Origin: Hypoxylon rubiginosum
Lineage: Eukaryota; Ascomycota; Sordariomycetes; Xylariales; Hypoxylaceae
Reading direction: 5' to 3'
DNA: 64,000 bases
Assembly (NCBI GenBank): GCA_902806565.1
Contig: CADCXA010000025.1
Location: 744,001-808,000, forward strand
Part shown: positions 46,301 to 55,372 of the stretch, piece by piece
Numbering within the stretch: position 1 is the stretch's first letter
Layout: each line of letters begins with the position of its first letter
Notes under the pieces: model-generated
Seen by the model: the letters and a program-made list of their open reading frames with translations, nothing else
Databases searched by the model: none
What the model was told of the DNA's origin: nothing
Program-made: the position numbers and the translations under genes

Positions 46301-49300
46301 CAGCAGATTGCAACCCAGAAGTGCTAGTAACGCAAAGTATCGCGCTTTGCATACAGCACCTAAGTCATGGCTGGTCATCTAAGGCTAAGAAACTGTTGGT
46401 GGACAACCAAGACCTTATTTCTCGACCGGAAATCACCAAGGAGCTTGCTGTGAACTTTCACTTGTCCGCTGCCGAGTATCATCTGTCCCTGGGAGTTCTC
46501 GACAAGGCTGAACAGCATTTGTGTGATGCTCGGGATGCCGAGTTGGCTTTGGTTGGCAAGCCAGGGGCAAGAAAAGGGAACGCCTCAAACAGACGAATCG
46601 CTACCGCATATGCATATTTTCTATTTTCGACCCTTGCACTAGAACGCGGCGATTGCTATCACGCCCTACGTTTTGCGAAGACGGCTGTCAGGAAGGTATT
46701 TCTTGATTGGTCTAAGCTAGACGAGATGAGATGCGCGGCAGATACTTCGATGGATGACTTATCGCAATCCGAGACATCGGAGAAAGACACAAGCCTACAT
46801 GGCTCTTGCATGGGAAAGCCCGACTTTTCTCGTCCGAGTACTGGTCCGGAATTCTGGGCTTTAGCCTACCCCTTGTTTCGATTTTTATCACAGCTATCTT
46901 CAACCTACGCACACGTTGGCATGTACCAAGAAACGCTGTACTATGCCGAACAAGCACAGAAGGTAGCCAGAAGCATGGAATCGGCGACATGTGTGTCTCA
47001 ATCTCTCGCTTGGCTAGCATGGGTATGGCTCATGGCTGGTAAACCGGAAAAGGCAATGGAGTTAGCAGCAGAAACGAAAACTATAGCTCTAACCCTGGAG
47101 CCTACCTACCAAAACGCCAAGATGCTGTGCCAGCTAAGTTCCGTCTGTGGTGAAATTAACGACACAGAAGCGCAGGTAGACCTACTTAGCAAGGCGGAGT
47201 CTATGCTCAAAGTGTTGAACGGCGAAGTTCAAAGTACAAGCACCTCGCTCCCCCACGACTTAGAATTTGGGATGGCAGAACTCAGCATTAAAGAAAAGCC
47301 TACGGTGAAGGTCGCTGTGCGCCGTACAGCAGCAGTAAAGACAACCAGGGCGACGAGCAAGACCGCTCCAAAGAAAGCAGCGCCCAAGAGGGCAAACCCT
47401 CCAGTAGAAACTACGGTCCAGACTCGGACCGAGGAGACACATTTGTCCTTCCTACGAGCCTTGATCCTTCAGAATCAATCAACCCGTCTTATTAGCGAAC
47501 ATGACTGGACAGCAGCAGTCACCACTTTGCGAACAGCGTATGAGCTTTCCAAGTTACCCGCAGATGTATCGCAAGCTTGCTTCCTGATGGGGGTGGCTTT
47601 AATCGGGCAGAGTTTGGAACAGATGGGTCATGATGCAGTGTTTTCCGTCATCCAAGACTCAACGCTTTCGTTTCCTTCGGTAGCCGGATCATTCAAGGAG
47701 AGAGAGCGGTTATCACTAACGAAGACCACTGCTCCTCGTAATCGTCGTGGGGTAGCGAAGAGCGCTCAGAACACGAAGTCATTCTTCGACAAGCTGCGCG
47801 AAGCCCAGGGGCATCTATTAGCTGCCCATTCTATCGCCAGTCTGAATGGCGACGGTGCTCTTATTCATCGGATCGCTACAGTATTACAAAATGTGGTCAT
47901 ACTCTTAGCGAATACAAATATGTCGAAACCAGCCGCGAGCCATCCCTCTCATGCCACTTCCTCCGTCGAATTGGCGCGCAACTTGATATGGCGCCGCGAA
48001 GGAAAGGCGCTTCATTTAGAAGCCACGAAAGAAAAGTCAGATTGGCCTACATTTACGAAAAACCCCGAAACTCGCCGCACTAGCCTTGGGCTTACTCTTG
48101 ATATGGACTGCTTTCAAAGAGACTTCGTCGACATCATCCCGACATCGTGGAACGTCCTTTCTGTATCTCTAAGCGACAATGAAAATGATCTCTGCATCAC
48201 CAAACTCCAAGCAGGCCAGGGTCCTTTCGGAATCCGGCTTCCGCTCGAGCGAGCTGCTTCTAAGGAGGTAGACAACGAAGTATTTAGCTTCCAACAAGGG
48301 CGAGCAGAGCTGCTCGAGATAATTCAGGTAGCCAACCGAACTTGCCACGATGCACGAGACATGAGTCAGAAAGGGGCAAAGTCGAAGTGGTGGGCAGAGC
48401 GAGAAGAGCTTGACGAGCGATTGAAGAACCTCATGGACTCCATTGAGCAGACGTGGCTAGGCGGATTCAAAGGCATCTTTTCTCAGCATCCTAGACGAGC
48501 GGATCTACTTACAAAGTTCCAAAAGAGCTTTCAGGGGATCCTCGACAAGCATCTCCCGTCGCGGAATGTCCGCGGTAGAAGAGGCAAGGCGGCCGCTCCA
48601 GCAACAAAGGTCAGCCTCGATCCTAGGATATATGATCTGTTCATCGGCTTGGGCGACCCAGCGGCGCATGACGAAGGCGTTGATGAGCCGTTGACGGACC
48701 TGCTCTACTTCGTAGTAGACATCTTGCAGTTCCACGGCGAAACAAACGCTTATGATGAAGTTGACTTCGACGCCATGGTGGTGGAGACATATGGCGCTTT
48801 ACATTCGTACTACGTTGGAGCTAAGGGTATCAGGGACACGGATGATGGCGGTGTGCATACAATTCTAATTCTCGATAACTCTCTACACGCCTTCCCGTGG
48901 GAGTCTCTCCCATGTCTACAGGGCCTGGCGGTATCCCGGGTTCCTTCTCTCGCTTGTCTGCGAAGACTGATCCAGGAGATCAAACCTGCCGACGGAGTCA
49001 TCGTCGATAAGGACAACGATGAACTCAATGGCCCCGACGCCCAATGGGACAGTCAGCGAGATGGCCACTACGTGTCTATCAACTCAGGGACGTATATCCT
49101 CAACCCGAGCTCGGACCTGAAGAACACCCAGGCCACCTTCGGGCGCGCGCTGTCCTCGCTGCCGCCGGCGTGGGACGGCATCGCGATGCGGGAGCCGTCG
49201 GAGCCCGAGTTCGAGCGGGCGCTCGCGGAGAGGGACCTGCTGCTGTACTTCGGGCACGGGAGCGGGGCGCAGTACGTCCGCGGCCGGACGGTCCGTAAGA

Positions 49301-49770
49301 TGGACAAGTGCCGCGCGGTCGCGCTGCTCATGGGCTGCTCGTCGGCGAGCCTCGCCGACGTGGGGCGGTTCGAGTGCCACGGCCCCGTGTGGAACTACAT
49401 GCTGGCCGGGTCGCCCGCGGTCGTGGGCACCCTCTGGGACGTGACGGACCGCGACATCGACCGCTTCGCCGGCCGCGTGTTCGAGGAGTGGGGGCTCATG
49501 CCCCGGGGCACGTTCGCCGAGGACGCTTCGTCGCCGTCGTCGTCTAATGCTAAGGGGAAGAAGGTCGCCGGTAGAGGGGAGAGTAATGGTAGTGGTAGTA
49601 GGAGTGGCAGCGGCGATAGAAAGAAGACGATGGCAGACGACGCGGCCGGGGCCGGACAGACGAGCCTCGTGGAGGCCGTGGCGAAGGCTAGGGACGCGTG
49701 TCGGTTCCGATACCTGACGGCGGCCGCCGTGTGCGTCTACGGCATCCCTGTATACATTAACCACCAGTAA
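43369..49770 (+). CDS. esp1: separase (Esp1/BimB, peptidase C50)
   Basis: An uninterrupted 2133-aa frame. Separase cleaves the kleisin subunit of cohesin at anaphase once APC/C has destroyed securin. The N-terminal ~1500 aa are helical and TPR-like (YYAEQAQKVARSMESATCVS and similar). A Lys/Arg/Ala-rich linker (KTTRATSKTAPKKAAPKRA) lies near aa 1325-1350. The C50 domain is C-terminal: catalytic His1963 in LLYFGHGSGAQY and Cys1990 in ALLMGCSSASL, followed by GPVWNYMLAGSPAVVGTLWDVTDRDIDRF. The start MDSILARADAVREAVAS resembles other filamentous-fungal separases. A Ser/Gly-rich insert (aa ~2058-2090) sits after the active site. Codons from about 49100 to 49560 are far GC-richer than the rest. Length is normal for the family. 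Confidence 0.96.
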   Translation: MDSILARADAVREAVASVSTCTPIISASLKELLQTNDINHDTPKPVSKPRTNRATRVPSRTITLSEAQRVREEEGPWTAREKALLATQVINASLKALGEAAKTSSTPSSDARELSKNEPAKPAARKVLRRSISSPAEPLQPRSLNRVSTCPIVPKASRPPSSSGASSTGCLATIECARTAFSALCSLQVSKPLGLPEFQLENGMSSFVNKLIGLNHFEQAARELRILKGRLERMNEDQNGKTAAARARAESNTILRKVSELLDFPKITASGPLLGLIISTQLQALRIILGLKKPSHLEGILPLLREGCPSSPMNLLLMSLKDEHSDQTKCAKQLENLSQILFSLPPSIAPKDDDFATEPMLSPSPEVALEIQALGFAIRLQSWSVSGHRGDVDKDILFPLSKCLAAFARRSPSGKFSVAFSSFSLVWKRVEKLGLRPKESLQSPLATIYQVLATTSRESGNVNEAKKWLGKLKFMANPSEDSAARCCSIAAQLLALSLKQSPQFDENLLKEVMDGIKGSFSGKSVEVDELLASVYLLRKSVMDLIMGKEEGTTSISSATRELFETFIFQLPRFALRWLGKPPGSTKGTKECLRFEQRRGLLSTYLPHMLDSALMVTKLLLDSDRLAWDVMDSTLQDSLAILENIGDLARSGTKANPSASYYVKISHFYYQQHLVLRKSDSKATEVTSLKALRKSIESVKNRSEAEQTRSQLLVKWEKFAELCRATGRLEDALDALRSIRDHLVRQGLVSTITTSLATEPWCAAWQQNPEIELLSRTVCSLAKLDRKHNDWTWLLDGSNKATALEHDLYAIISKDHKYRYESDLSSPTVKALLEVHSIERHPVRRLRTLLQLLAINMDARDGLASLRTEAEAALNGIAEDSLAGDAGLVRYIPHLRALAACMFGLVDSDISSLKIKAALSGWKHMISTCQSAEQLSAYIDSPSQLLTNLRSLADFARIKGFESLHTEILELSMNLSKLTADCNPEVLVTQSIALCIQHLSHGWSSKAKKLLVDNQDLISRPEITKELAVNFHLSAAEYHLSLGVLDKAEQHLCDARDAELALVGKPGARKGNASNRRIATAYAYFLFSTLALERGDCYHALRFAKTAVRKVFLDWSKLDEMRCAADTSMDDLSQSETSEKDTSLHGSCMGKPDFSRPSTGPEFWALAYPLFRFLSQLSSTYAHVGMYQETLYYAEQAQKVARSMESATCVSQSLAWLAWVWLMAGKPEKAMELAAETKTIALTLEPTYQNAKMLCQLSSVCGEINDTEAQVDLLSKAESMLKVLNGEVQSTSTSLPHDLEFGMAELSIKEKPTVKVAVRRTAAVKTTRATSKTAPKKAAPKRANPPVETTVQTRTEETHLSFLRALILQNQSTRLISEHDWTAAVTTLRTAYELSKLPADVSQACFLMGVALIGQSLEQMGHDAVFSVIQDSTLSFPSVAGSFKERERLSLTKTTAPRNRRGVAKSAQNTKSFFDKLREAQGHLLAAHSIASLNGDGALIHRIATVLQNVVILLANTNMSKPAASHPSHATSSVELARNLIWRREGKALHLEATKEKSDWPTFTKNPETRRTSLGLTLDMDCFQRDFVDIIPTSWNVLSVSLSDNENDLCITKLQAGQGPFGIRLPLERAASKEVDNEVFSFQQGRAELLEIIQVANRTCHDARDMSQKGAKSKWWAEREELDERLKNLMDSIEQTWLGGFKGIFSQHPRRADLLTKFQKSFQGILDKHLPSRNVRGRRGKAAAPATKVSLDPRIYDLFIGLGDPAAHDEGVDEPLTDLLYFVVDILQFHGETNAYDEVDFDAMVVETYGALHSYYVGAKGIRDTDDGGVHTILILDNSLHAFPWESLPCLQGLAVSRVPSLACLRRLIQEIKPADGVIVDKDNDELNGPDAQWDSQRDGHYVSINSGTYILNPSSDLKNTQATFGRALSSLPPAWDGIAMREPSEPEFERALAERDLLLYFGHGSGAQYVRGRTVRKMDKCRAVALLMGCSSASLADVGRFECHGPVWNYMLAGSPAVVGTLWDVTDRDIDRFAGRVFEEWGLMPRGTFAEDASSPSSSNAKGKKVAGRGESNGSGSRSGSGDRKKTMADDAAGAGQTSLVEAVAKARDACRFRYLTAAAVCVYGIPVYINHQ

Positions 49771-50756
49771 AGGCGCGAACCTGGTTGATGATTTTAGAAT
49801 CCACCCTCGATCGACGGGAGGGGGAAAGGGTCCCGTATCGATCCAACTAATAGGTTGGAAAGAAAAAGGAGCTGTGTAGATCAGACGACGACAAGTCAAG
49901 GATATCCGGGGTGCATGGTTTGAGGGCGTTTGGTTTGGGGTTTAGGGGGGAGGGTTTGATAGATTAACCTACCTTTACCTAGACCACACACAAGAGCGCT
50001 GCTTTTGATACCTTTTGTCGTTTGGGTCTTGGTAGATATGTGTATATTCTTTCTTTTTTCTCCTTGTTGGAGTCACTACGTAAGGGCTCTCTTACTTATG
50101 GGTTTCTACCGCGGGCTCCGGGCGTTCTATTCCGGGGGCTGGTTTGTTTATTAAAAATCTTTTACGATATTTTCGGTCGACCGAAACGAAATATGTTTAT
50201 CTGTCTATCTATCTGTGTTGTTTCATGCTGTGTACCTACGCCCGTCGCGGCCCCCGTGATTTGTGCGATTTGGGCGCAATCTAACTAACTAATCTCGCGC
50301 GACGATTCGTGATTTCGTGTGATGGTGGTTGGTTGGTGCTGCTGCTACTTTGTACAGAGGTAGATAGATAGACAGATAGGCTCCATGTATGCGTTGGTCA
50401 ACTGTAACATCACCGTCGCGGATAGGGCACCCGGCGATCTCTCTCGAAGAGCGGAGCGTGGAGTTCGGCGCCTTTTTGCTTTTGCGTGATATCTTGGTTC
50501 TTTGCTTCGATCTACAGCGACTGACTGACTGACTGGACTCAGTCGGACGGGGCTAGATAGTCCTGACTACGTATATCCAATACTAAGGTACCTAGGAGCT
50601 ATGTAGGACTGGACAGGCCGATCCTGGGATAGACGTAATAGATAGTTTTTCTACGAATACGAAGAGGGAAAAAGGGTAGAAGAGGGTAGGTTAGGTAGAC
50701 ACGAGGTTCCAATGCTTGTTTCTCTAGGTTCATTGCAAGCAGTAGCCGTAGTAAGG

Positions 50757-50779
50757 CTGCTGCTGCTGCTGCTGCTGCT
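50757..50779. repeat. (CTG)n microsatellite
   Basis: Seven CTG units plus CT, intergenic. Confidence 0.9.
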
Positions 50780-51465
50780 CATGCGGCTGTTCTATGCCGG
50801 TATTGATCTTCCACAACTATGTATAGCAATCCTACTACATACCTAGCACGCGCCGGAGACGTACCTAATGTGACGGCGGCGAGCCGAGAAAACATGAACT
50901 GCCCGTGGAGGGGGGGGACATCTTTCCTACCTCTCTCTGTCTATAGCTACCTAGCTTAGGTAGGTTTGTCTCCGCCGGGTCACAGTCACGAGGTAGGAGT
51001 AGTGTTTAAATTCGAAACGTCGGCGGCAGCAGAAGGGGGGAGGGGGGAGAGATGAGCAGCAAAGTCTATAGCATCAGATACAACGTTATTTGTGGTATGT
51101 ATGTGTACGCTTACCAGGTACCTGCCACTGCGAGTTGCTGATATACTTACTACCTAGCGAGCACGGCGGCCCGGCCTGAGCGTGACTGGTGGAAATATCG
51201 ACGATCGTGGCGGGCGTCAAAGTTCCCAGCTACTACTTGTCGTTTAACTTTAGCGCGCAAGGCAAATAGGCCTCGGCGATTATATTCCACCTATGCTTCT
51301 TCACAAGTTCTGATGCAGTCCAGCGGCCTCGTGATGCGGCGATCTCTCCTTTGTCGATCTCTCTTTTTCGTGGCCTACCTACCTACCTCCTATGTATATC
51401 TCTCTGCTTGTCTATCCAGGTATATACAATAGGTTAGGTACCTAGGCAGGTATCTAGCTTGTGGC

Positions 51466-51510
51466 TGGCTGACGGGCTGGCTGACGGGCTGGCTGGGGCT
51501 GGCTGGGAGT
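51466..51510. repeat. GGCTGGCTGACG 12-bp-period repeat
   Basis: Imperfect units of GGCTGGCTGACG followed by GGGCTGGCTG variants in an intergenic region. Confidence 0.75.
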
Positions 51511-52911
51511 TATTTTACGATACGGAGTAGCGAAGGCTAGTCTTGGCTGTGACCGAGAACGGAGAGGAGGAGATGTAGGATTGGAGATTAAGCGAAAGGA
51601 AAAGGGGGCTCCCGAATCGTAGCAGAGAACTGTTACCCGCTTTGCTACGGTGCTGTAGGTATGTGCTGAACTATGACCCTCTTCCCCCCCTTCTCTCTCG
51701 CCTGGGAGCTCGATTTAGGTACCCCAGCCGTAATGATGGGGGATGGGAATAGGGAGGTTTGGATTCGTCATACATATCATCGCCGTGTAGGTACAGGGTA
51801 CAGTAGGTAGGAGTTTTGCGTACGCCAGCTGTTGTGCCAAGTTGCGCCTGATCTTGAGAAACATCGATCGACCTCCTATCTGCGTCGCAATTCTATCTTG
51901 GTCAGCTTCGGGAGGCGCCAGCAAAGGGCGGGGCGTGCGCACGGTGGATGCTTTCTTTACGACCTAAGCTTTTCTACCCTTTCCTCCTCCTTTTCTCTCT
52001 TACTGTTGCTCAAGAGTCATCGGCCCGAGAGTTCTAGGCCTTCCGTTTGACGCAACCCGTTCGCCTGGCGAGCTTTAGTCGTGTGTTGTTACTCTGAGGT
52101 TCGCCGTTGGTCGTGAGAGGGGGGGGGGAGGGTTGTGCTCGGTCGTAGAACTAAGTCAGCTACTACTATACCACAGCATAACCGTTGGCGTAACCCGGCT
52201 TCTTACTAATATTTTCATGCCCCCGTTTGCCAGCTAAGGTAACTCGAGTTGAATTCAAGATGGAGGAACAAGACGCGCAATGTACGTCTTCTTGTGACAG
52301 GGCAGGGGCAGGTATCATGAAATGTTGCCTCGCTACTACATTATAACATGTTTTTTCTCCCTGAGCGACGCCAGGGGGGATGTTAGTCACATTCAGGGAC
52401 TCGAGGGAGAACATGGATAAACGTTTCGAACGTGCTACGAAGATCGTCTGGTAGGCTAGTGCAGATCTCGAGGCCGACGTAACGTCAGGCCAATCGCGAC
52501 TGTACAAGAAGAAATCAGGTAACAGGAACTCGAGATTCTACATGTACGCATGAATTTTTTTCCTCTTGTAGAGTTGGTTGTGTTACGTAGTTACTTTACC
52601 GTCCGTCTCTCCTTGCCACCACTCTGGGGAAAATCTGGGTAGTCTGGGGAAGTAATGGTGCACCGTGATTTGGTAGATCACTAGCGATTACACAAAATAG
52701 ATGACGACCACTATAGATAAATAGGCATTTTGGCTGTTTTAGAGCAACCCCTATATCTACCTAGGTGGTAATACTGGGTGGCGTGTAGTGTAAATGTGAT
52801 AAGAGAGGCGATTCTACGTATGGTAAAGTGGTATATTGCTTACCTACTCTTGTTCAAGCTGCCGAACGTCATCCCGCTCCCGAGGTTGGTCGGTTGGGCG
52901 AGTAGCCGCCT

Positions 52912-53229
52912 TTAATGGCAGTTGGGGGAGTTCCAATACGGACCTATATATCCCCATGCGACATGCGACATGCGCGCAGTGCCAAGGGTAGATATGTAGG
53001 CACGGCGCCTACCAACAACCACTACTCGGTCACGAATGGCGCAGTTGCTGGGAAAGAGACCTAAGAGAAACTCAGGCGGTTCTCCTGCTGAATTTGGGGC
53101 CTTGCAGTGTTCGTCCGTCTCGTGTTTTTTTGACAATAAGGCTGGAAGGCCTGGAAGAGGATGCAGGTCGCACGGCGGAACCAGAATAGCAAAGACCGCT
53201 AGCATCGCCAAGCACGATGGGCCTCTCAT
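52912..53229 (-). CDS. possible small secreted protein (weak)
   Basis: A 105-codon frame with a true ATG. The N-terminus (MRGPSCLAMLAVFAILVPPC) has a positive residue then a hydrophobic core, like a signal peptide, with a possible cleavage near aa 20-30. Four further Cys are spread through the rest. No family resemblance is recognised. The gene-free surroundings and lack of visible introns or promoter make chance equally likely. Confidence 0.25.
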   Translation of the reverse strand: MRGPSCLAMLAVFAILVPPCDLHPLPGLPALLSKKHETDEHCKAPNSAGEPPEFLLGLFPSNCAIRDRVVVVGRRRAYISTLGTARMSHVAWGYIGPYWNSPNCH

Positions 53230-55036
53230 TCTCCCATGATATCCAATTCGCTACCGAGGTCCACATCCGCAATATGTTGAGGTTGTCGGGGATTTCGAAG
53301 TGTTCCATGACTCTTCTGCGCAGCTGTCTGTATGGGGAACGGCGGTAAAATAGAATACCGCTACGGTATTTGTCCACATTGAGCGGAGCGTTGGAAAGGG
53401 GGTGCCTGTCCTCCTTTCGGTGGGTTTAGGTCTAAGAGCTCGAATCGCTTCTTTGAAAGGACCGAGTTCAAATCAATGTATGTATGATGATGTCTCGGCC
53501 GCATGCTTTACTTCCTTCTATCACTTTCTTCTTTTTCCCTTAATCCCTTTTCGGCTCGAGCTCGCTACAGTAGATAGCTGTACCACGAGACCGCCTGTAA
53601 CATCGGTTCGTGGACATGTCTCGGCATCAAGTCCAAGAGATACATGATGCAGTGAGACCTTACCACAAGGCGCATCTCGCCTTGCTCTGGGACACGTCAG
53701 GAAGCTTAATCACCAAAGCCAGCAGCTAGATAAGCAATAGAGACGCAGGATTCAACGTGCTACCCTAGATAAAAACGACCCTTATCAGCGCGAAGGCTGT
53801 GCCTTGTTGGTCCTTACCCGTGGATCAATTTAGGTACGCGGTATTTATGTCATTAAGGTAGACGAGAAGTCATCTACCTAGGTGGTATGTATAACAAGAA
53901 AACTTGCTGGCCTTTGCATTCGGAATCCGAGGTGGAACTCATAGAGAGAGTCCAAGCAAAATACTCGTGATACATCTTGGTATGCCCGAGATGTCTTAGT
54001 AGTGGACTGTTGAGTCTCTGCTACATAATGCTATGACAGTGGACGGAGGCCGATGTCGCCACCCCTGGATTGAACATAGAAACATGGACTCGTAGCGGGT
54101 CCGGGGGTTGGCCAAGCCCAGTTAAGACGATGTACGGTAGCATTCCGAGATATACATCGTGCCGTCCCCGTGCTTGGTTGGAGGTGTGTTGATACAGCTG
54201 ATCGACGAGCATGCAACGAAGTTGGCGCGCGAGTGATTCGACAAGGAGACCAGAGTTTAGCTGGGCGGGCTCTGAAAATAAGGTCGCGCCGGGACTCGCT
54301 CGCTCTGGCGGATGCAACACTCTTTTTCCTGGGGGTAATATAAAGCGCGAAAGGGCCCGTCAGGCGGCTTTGCGTAACCAACCTTCTTGCAGATAAGCCA
54401 TGAGTGCAGAATTTGCCCGGAAATTACTCTAGATGAGCGAGACGAGGGATTGACACAATGTGACAGGGCTATCGGAAGGTAGGTTGGCTCTCCGAATAGG
54501 AAATGGTGCAAGTTTAGTTTCGTCAACATCTTCTCCCAAGGCCCGTTGAAACACTCATAGTCAGCGTCAGCCCTGTCTACCTGACAGTAAAGCCTTCTCC
54601 CCCCCCCTCGGACTGTATAGTGAACATGTATAGTTGGAACCCGTATGGATGAGTGAAAACGGAGTTTCGATCACGGCATCTCATATTTACCTCTATCTGA
54701 TACGTATGTATAGGGTTGAGCTAGAGTCTTCGCGCAACCGCCCTCCCTGAGTATATAGTTGTTGGTGTCGAAACCGCGGAATAAGAAGATTTTCAAGGCT
54801 TGGTGCGTTGGTCGTGATCTGCGTCAGGATGTGTATGTGGCTTGTCTGTAGACTGTCAGCTCGCTTAGTCCTCGAAGGCTTGTGACTGACCGATGAAAAG
54901 GCATGGAAAAGGCGTGGCCGCCTCAACCACGAATGCCACTGTATGGCACCAGGGTCTGTGACATATGTATGGTTGGGGATATAGCTCAGCCGACCATTGA
55001 CCCGCTTTGGACCTGACCATAACCCCATTTATTTGT

Positions 55037-55041
55037 ATATG
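55037..55041. repeat. target-site duplication, left (ATATG)
   Basis: The five bases directly left of the element match the five directly right of it (60849-60853), as expected for integrase-mediated insertion. Confidence 0.85.
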
Positions 55042-55223
55042 TGTTAGATAATAAGAGGTTATTCTGGAGGACCTATTCAGGTCCTGCGCACAGGCCAACG
55101 GCCGGAGCCGCAATAACCTTATTACGAGGCTATTCTAAGGAATCGCGAGAACACGTACAATTAGGAGACACACACTTAATACACACAATTAACCCCCTAA
55201 TTGAATACACACGTTATCTGACA
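55042..55223 (+). repeat. 5' LTR (182 bp)
   Basis: Starts TGTTAGATAA and ends TTATCTGACA, an imperfect terminal inverted repeat with TG...CA ends. It contains a hairpin with perfect 7-bp arms AGGACCT (55068-55074) and AGGTCCT (55079-55085) around a 4-nt loop. It is identical by eye to the 3' LTR. The length is short for copia elements. Confidence 0.97.
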
Positions 55224-55243
55224 ATTAAGAGTCTCATTCGCTC
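55224..55243 (+). other. primer-binding site candidate (half-tRNA-Lys CUU)
   Basis: The 14 bases abutting the LTR, ATTAAGAGTCTCAT, are the reverse complement of ATGAGACTCTTAAT. This reads as an anticodon 5' stem (TGAGA), a 7-nt loop CTCTTAA carrying anticodon CUU, and one more base. The next bases (TCGCTC) would pair with a GAGCG-like end of the D-arm. There is no TGG at the LTR edge, so ordinary 3'-CCA priming is not indicated. The arrangement parallels Drosophila copia, which primes from a tRNA-iMet fragment ending at nucleotide 39. Confidence 0.6.
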
Positions 55244-55372
55244 AAGAATCAAAGAGCTATATACGAATAACGATACGTGACCTTCAATTAGCCGAAAACC
55301 ACAAAATTACGAAACGGTTACATCAACGAAACCTTCCACAACCCGAATCCGACCAATAGCAAAGAAGACGGC

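Larger units (their letters stand above)
49771..55036. other. 5.3-kb region without confident genes
   Basis: No conserved gene is visible. It holds a CTG microsatellite (50757-50779), a 12-bp-period repeat (51466-51510), several GGTAGGTA/CCTAGGTA motifs (near 50585, 50940, 51435, 52757, 53875) and one 105-codon frame with a signal-peptide-like start (52912-53229). Base composition is ordinary, so this is not RIP-degraded DNA like the block to the right. Confidence 0.5.

Noticed and set aside
49084..49899. 271-codon minus-strand Arg/Pro/His-rich frame
   Set aside because: Produced by the GC-rich separase catalytic region; composition is typical of antisense GC-rich DNA.
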